The notes beneath the pieces are model-generated. The model saw only the letters and a program-made list of their open reading frames with translations. It searched no databases and was not told the DNA's origin. A DNA stretch of 10,000 bases, taken from NCBI GenBank assembly GCA_034096865.1, contig JAWQFJ010028747.1, positions 10,001 through 20,000 on the forward strand. The letters run 5' to 3'. Made by a program: the position numbers and the translations under genes. How positions within the stretch are numbered: position 1 is the first letter of the stretch; each line of letters begins with the position of its first letter. Of this stretch, positions 6,435 through 10,000 are shown piece by piece. Origin of the DNA: Theodoxus fluviatilis (taxonomy: Eukaryota > Mollusca > Gastropoda > Cycloneritida > Neritidae).

Positions 6435-7614
6435 TTTTTTCTCACCACTTTTTTAAAGAAATCATTCAGATGTCAAGACTTGTTTCCATTTCAACACAAA
6501 CATGTTATTTTATCGAATAAACGCTTGTTTATTGCCTCAACAAGAGTAAGTTAAGAGTTTTGTGCGAAAGAGTCAAGAACTACTTTAACGGCGAATGTCA
6601 GAGAGCCGATCGGCTATCTCACAAGCCTCTCGTGTGACCTCCATTTGCATATTTCGGACAAAAACCTTCCATCAGAGACACTTTCGCCGGTACGCAAATT
6701 CTCCAGTGAACTTGAATGCTCACTCTGACGAGCTCTTCAATCTTGCTATTTGTAAATCCTGAAAGTTACTGATTGAACATAACGAGATAAAGTGACCAAG
6801 GATTGTTCATCTTTCCTCTCTGCAGATTATGCAGATTACAGTGCGCATTAAAATGAAGTAGACTCTGACATTTTGTAAAGCAGAACATCAACCCACCAAA
6901 TGTTATTGCGTGTTGTCACAAAAATTCAAGTGGAGAAATCTGACGAGAACGTAAAGGTCAGCGTGTGCAAACCCTGGGACAGAAAAAAAATCGTCAGATG
7001 GAAGCGATGACAAAACAGGGCTTGCAGTGACTGTCAATGTGCTTGGAAAGACCTGAGACGCGTTTAAAGTAGCCTTGCGTTTGCCAGTCAGAGATTTGCA
7101 CTGACTGCTGCAACGCGCCGTTCCAGTTTTCGCCCGTTGGCGATTATCTCACTGTGCACACTCAAATTTTGTTTGCTGCTTCATTTATGAAATAAGAAGT
7201 TGCTAGGTGCATTATACAAACTGTTCTTTTTTAATAGCAATTCCCAGTGGGCTTTTTGTGTCCGTCTCCTTCTGGGTAAAAGTGTAGTAGCCATTCCTTC
7301 TTCCGTGTGCAAAGAGCACGAAGAGATAGTTGATTATTTCGGCCTAGATGAAACGAGATATACGTGTATACATACATAATACAGAATACTTTCTTGTCTC
7401 CCAGCAGGATAATTTTTGGGTGTGTCGGAGCTCTAAAATGTATGCACAAAAATGGTGCTGTGGCAAACACTTTTACTCTGTCCTCTTCACACATCTTCAA
7501 ATTTGGACATCCTGCAGGTATCGCCAAGTTTTGTACTAGAATACTTACTGAATGAGCATGGTAACGTATTAGGATCAAAAGAACGGATGAAAGACGTGTG
7601 ACAGACTATCAACC
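6435..7614. other. A/T-rich non-coding stretch upstream of a candidate first exon
   Basis: No convincing exon, RNA gene or transposon end was recognised. Small items seen are a hairpin AATAAAC-GCTT-GTTTATT at 6516-6533, which gives an AATAAA hexamer on both strands, the perfect palindrome AGCCGATCGGCT at 6604-6615, and an octamer ATTTGCAT at 6643-6650. A minus-strand frame of 115 codons at 7231-7578 has no recognisable domain. If the ATG at 7615 is real, the last few hundred bases here would hold its promoter and 5' UTR; no TATA box is obvious. Confidence 0.5.
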
Positions 7615-7643
7615 ATGGAGACTGTTGATGAGGTTTTGGACAG
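7615..7643 (+). CDS. Candidate first coding exon, N-terminus resembling an SLC22-type organic ion transporter
   Basis: ATG at 7615 has a good start context (CAACCATGG). It is followed by nine codons, METVDEVLD, and two bases of a tenth. At 7643 the frame meets CAG|GTAAGTA, an almost perfect consensus 5' splice donor, so the exon would be 29 coding bases ending in phase 2. Members of the SLC22 family (organic cation/anion transporters, 12 membrane helices, plasma membrane) commonly begin with a short segment of the kind M-x-hydrophobic-D-(D/E)-(V/I/A)-L-(E/D), followed by a G-E-F/G-G-F stretch and helix 1. The seen peptide fits that pattern, and the continuation would lie in the next exon, which I did not find in the window. 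The call rests on nine residues plus two signals, so the donor and start are better supported than the family. Confidence 0.35.
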
Positions 7644-7904
7644 GTAAGTACATTCATCCACGTTTTTGAATATCACACATCAAAGAAACATAAGTGCTGC
7701 CTAATTTGCAACAGGCCAGAGGACGAAACATATGTACAGTGCTGGGTTTTTATGCCTCCACCGCTGCTGCTACTGCCGTTGCTGAGCGTCCGTGTTCTGT
7801 GAGGAGACAAAGTAACGAGCCTTGAGCAGTTCATGTAAATTCTTCAGGACTTGATAGTTTTTTTTTAAGAGGCTACGATGCCACTCGAAGAAGAAAGAAG
7901 CGGC

Positions 7905-8044
7905 AGAAGTACTTTGTTTACTCTCCAACTCGCTTGTAGATGTACGTTTAGTTCCTCGTGTCGTCTGCGCTGGCAGCTTGGATCTTCGCTCTGCGGCGTC
8001 GGTGCAGCGGCTTGACTTGGAACGATGCTGAAAAGAAAACGCTG
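7905..8044. repeat. Dispersed diverged repeat, copy 1 (partner at 9155-9305)
   Basis: This block aligns in the same orientation with 9155-9305. The clearest matches are the CTC-GCTTGTAGATGT segment (against CTCGTTTGTAGACGT) and GCGTCGGTGCAG-GGCTTGA followed by GATGCTGAAAAGAAAACGCTG (against GCGTAGGTACAGTTGCTTGA and GATGCGGTAAAAGAAAACTCTG). Several small gaps separate them. On the minus strand one reading gives TSTSELES here and TSTNELQS in the partner, which hints that the ancestor may have been coding, but neither copy has an intact shared frame. It could be a decayed mobile-element segment or a duplicated gene fragment. Confidence 0.6.
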
Positions 8045-8643
8045 TAGACGCTAGCGTTTGCATTCAGCTGCTTTCAAAAGAGTTTTTCTGTAGCAGCTGC
8101 CTCTGAATACAAGTATCACCTCCCTCCACACTCACTCACACAATTCTCAAATTCTTTCTGTTTTCTGGTCTAGAGGTATCTCTCGTGGAGGGCGGGATAA
8201 TTACTTTCACTCACTCTCTTCTCACGCTCGCATGACGTGACACAATGTTCATTAAGGATTTTCTTTAATCAAACTTAATCATGAGTAAAATCAAATTCAA
8301 AGCAATACGAATGAAAATACTAATCAATTATATCAGTCTACTCTCTGACTGAAAAGTAGAGGATTAATTTCACTGACTCGAAACCAAAGTTGACCCAATG
8401 TTACTCACAAGTTCACGCAGATAGGCGATGACGCTTCTCAAACTTTCCAATGACGAAACTTCTGCCCAAAAACGATGTCCACTCAGAAATGGGCTTTCAC
8501 AAGAACACACTCTCCCTCTCTCTCAAGGCTACACCTCGAAAGGAGAGGATCAAAAAGGCCATAGACACTTGTGGGTTCAACCACACACATGTATCCGAAC
8601 TAACTGACACGGCATGAACACTCCGCTAGTGTTTGAAGTCAAC
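8045..8643. other. Unassigned sequence, no gene seen
   Basis: No exon-like frame, RNA gene or transposon terminus was recognised. The stretch has CT-rich parts (ACTCACTCACAC near 8130, CTCTCCCTCTCTCTC near 8510) and an A/T-rich part around 8250-8330. It may be part of an unclassified interspersed repeat, but nothing in the window proves that. Confidence 0.45.
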
Positions 8644-8703
8644 AATGAAACTCTCCAGATGATGATCTGGCTTCAGAAATACGGCAAACGCTTGAGTTTC
8701 ATT
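8644..8703. repeat. Nested inverted repeat (60 bp)
   Basis: AATGAAACTC at 8644-8653 is the exact reverse complement of GAGTTTCATT at 8694-8703. Within the 40-base spacer, CCAGAT-GATG-ATCTGG (8655-8670) is a second perfect hairpin with a 4-base loop directly after the left arm. Together they could fold as a stem carrying an inner hairpin. No poly-U tract or RNA-gene signature accompanies it. Confidence 0.6.
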
Positions 8704-8875
8704 CATGGAAGACACTGTTCTTCTTAGTACAACCTTTCAGATGGTCGGGGAAGGATTAGACTTTTAACGTGTTCTACTTGAACACGGAGTTGCTCGGAAT
8801 ACGTCTGCTCATGACGAGATTCTCAGAGCCAACTGCCTAGGTTTTCTAGTGTTTTCGACTCAAGAGTTACTCACA

Positions 8876-8904
8876 GCGCATGCGCCACCATCTCCAACCA
8901 ATCA
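8876..8904. promoter_or_regulatory. NRF1-like palindrome plus CCAAT box cluster
   Basis: GCGCATGCGC (8876-8885) is a perfect palindrome matching the core of the NRF1 site (YGCGCAYGCGCR). It is followed by GCCACCATCTCC and then ACCAATCA (8897-8904), a CCAAT box in the context favoured by NF-Y. Such a cluster within 30 bp is typical of housekeeping promoters in animals. Neither strand shows a recognised first exon close by, so a promoter here is a hypothesis. Confidence 0.3.
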
Positions 8905-9154
8905 AATCATTCTTGCATCACTGATAATTTTAGAAACAGTCTCAAAGTGCAAAACTCAGTTTTTTCCCGCCAAAACATCCTTGTGGCGAATGCCTTAAAC
9001 AATATAGAAAAATTGAATAAAGGCTGAACCGTAACAACAAGGAAGTGAGGGCATTGCATTCTGGGTAACCATGTAAAGTCTTCGATCTTGACGTGAAATA
9101 GTTTGTGCCGCCTTCTACAGATGCTGACCTGCTGCCTAGACAATAAACACTCAG

Positions 9155-9305
9155 AAAAAGCACATTGTTGTACTCTGCAGCTCGTTTGTAGACGTCACGG
9201 CTCCTTGCAAGATCTGTGTGGCCCACAAGGGATCTACATATATCTTCATGTTGCAGCGTAGGTACAGTTGCTTGATTTTTAATGATGCGGTAAAAGAAAA
9301 CTCTG
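9155..9305. repeat. Dispersed diverged repeat, copy 2 (partner at 7905-8044)
   Basis: This copy matches 7905-8044 over its whole length with gaps and is about 10 bases longer, mainly because of extra sequence around ATCTACATATATC. It is embedded in the longest open minus-strand frame of this part (8942-9337, 131 codons), which reads RVFFYRIIKNQATVPTLQ and RSRDVYKRAAEYNNV. The partner copy does not keep that frame. It therefore looks like a decayed duplicated segment rather than two genes. Confidence 0.6.
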
Positions 9306-9343
9306 AATGCTTCCCCTGCACCTGCATAGAGCTGCATTCAGAG
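9301..9343. repeat. Perfect 10-bp inverted repeat with 23-bp spacer
   Basis: CTCTGAATGC (9301-9310) is the exact reverse complement of GCATTCAGAG (9334-9343). It starts where the homology between the two dispersed copies ends, so it may mark a boundary of that element. The spacer contains CCTGCACCTGCA. No terminator-like T-run follows. Confidence 0.55.
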
Positions 9344-9728
9344 GTGTTTCTCTGCAGAGGCTGGCCTGGAACACAAGGGAGTGGGGAACCTGAAGTGGCG
9401 CAATCCTCGGCATTCCAGAGCTAAGGCTGGCAGGTAGAGAACCCTCGCCATCGCCCTTTATCGCAGCATACACCAGAGTTGGAGGCTTAGTTTGCGATGG
9501 GCTTGTCTCTCCACTTGACACCAGAGGCCGATTGCAGACGCTAAAACGGTCTTATCAGGGCAGAGGGATCGCCCGGGAACCGATAGTCTCACAGTGATTC
9601 AGACCTAGGGCGCTCCTGGGGTTTCACAGTCTTGGTGGCCGTGTCATTTCCCGGTGGTTTCTGGAAGACAGACGCTGGCCTGGAAGCACCGTTGCAGTGC
9701 ACACTGCTCTGCACATTCCAGGTGTTCC
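9344..9728. other. Unassigned GC-richer sequence, no gene established
   Basis: A minus-strand frame from 9521 to 9279 (80 codons, beginning MSSGETSPSQTKPPTLVYAA) is Ser/Pro-rich and has no recognised domain. A plus-strand frame from 9632 runs through the SINE tail and is rejected for that reason. No RNA gene or transposon end was recognised. Confidence 0.4.
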
Positions 9729-9785
9729 AAAGTGTAAAGCAGTTTGAGACTCAGACATCGGTGATGAGTCGCTATATAAAACCGC
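9729..9785 (+). mobile_element. 5'-truncated SINE tail, same family as the element at 2070-2469
   Basis: Positions 9729-9773 align without gaps to the minus strand of 2134-2090, with about 36 of 45 bases identical. The shared words are AAAGTGTAAAG, TTTGAGA, AGACAT, GTGAT and AGTCGCT. It then continues TATATAAAACC, which suits the CGCTATATAAA ending known from several animal SINE tails. No A box, B box or TTGAGCAAGATGC body was found upstream, so only the 3' end is present. The TATATAAAA here is therefore more likely SINE tail than a promoter TATA box. Confidence 0.65.
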
Positions 9786-10000
9786 GCCTTTACCCTTTGA
9801 CCTTTTTACCCTTTCTGGGTAACACTGACAGAGAAGTAATAGGAGAAACTGGTGTAAGTGTTATGACACATTACAGACGGGTCGAACCAAAAATGTTTCA
9901 GGGCCCCAGGAGGATATAACTGGCTGTTAGTGTGATAATCAGTAAAGTGTTTGTAGTACCCAGTACACTTGTCAGTGATTATGCATTTTCCTTTGTTCGG

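Noticed and set aside
7231..7578. 115-codon minus-strand frame beginning MILIRYHAHS
   Set aside because: Two overlapping plus-strand frames are equally open, composition is not protein-like in any of them, and no motif is recognised.
9773..9781. Canonical TATA box TATATAAAA
   Set aside because: It sits exactly at the end of a SINE tail that aligns to the other SINE copy, where a CGCTATATAAA ending is expected.
9632..9919. 95-codon plus-strand frame beginning MVAVSFPGGF
   Set aside because: It reads through the SINE tail (for example MSRYIKPRLYPLTF) and shows no domain.

Overview
This looks like a stretch of a eukaryotic nuclear genome that is mostly non-coding and repeat-dense. No bacterial or archaeal gene organisation is visible: there are no long conserved ORFs, operons or Shine-Dalgarno sites. 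A marine invertebrate, most likely a mollusc (gastropod), is my best guess. The reason is the tRNA-headed SINE, whose body (TTGCATC.TTGAGCAAGATGCTTTACTC) and tail (TGTAAAG..NTTTGAGA) have a form I associate with such genomes. That attribution is inference from memory, not a database result.

Layout, left to right. (1) Positions 1-976 may hold the 3' end of a plus-strand gene. An open frame enters from the left edge with leucines at exact 7-residue spacing and stops at 115-117. A second, better candidate is a terminal exon at 800-976 whose frame opens right after a plausible splice acceptor. (2) 1071-1665 is a 50-bp tandem array of twelve copies without a single indel. (3) 1666-2061 is unassigned, with a strong G-quadruplex/i-motif tract at 1952-1980. 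(4) 2070-2469 is a full-length minus-strand tRNA-derived SINE, flanked by an 8-bp direct repeat. (5) 2607-2715 is a degenerate 21-bp CGTCAC repeat. (6) 2872-3804 is a 29-bp array of 32 copies, again without indels. (7) 4213-5354 is a 1.1-kb (CTGY)n tetranucleotide array containing a 490-bp internal duplication. These three arrays cover about 2.7 kb, and every long ORF over them is an artefact of a repeat unit with no stop codon.

(8) 5524-5750 holds two GAGTCACGTGA E-box sites, one of them a perfect 14-bp palindrome. (9) 5835-6434 is a 600-bp non-autonomous DNA transposon (MITE-like) with 35-bp terminal inverted repeats differing at two positions. (10) 7615-7643 is a candidate first coding exon with a good start context and a strong splice donor; its peptide METVDEVLD resembles the N-terminus of SLC22-type organic ion transporters. 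(11) 7905-8044 and 9155-9305 are two diverged copies of one dispersed sequence. Between them lie a nested palindrome (8644-8703) and an NRF1/CCAAT-like cluster (8876-8904). (12) 9729-9785 is a 5'-truncated copy of the SINE tail seen at 2090-2134.

No complete gene lies in the window and there is no operon-like cooperation. At most, a gene ends at the left and another begins near 7.6 kb and continues to the right. The best signals are the structured repeats, the MITE, the SINE pair and the two or three short candidate exons.
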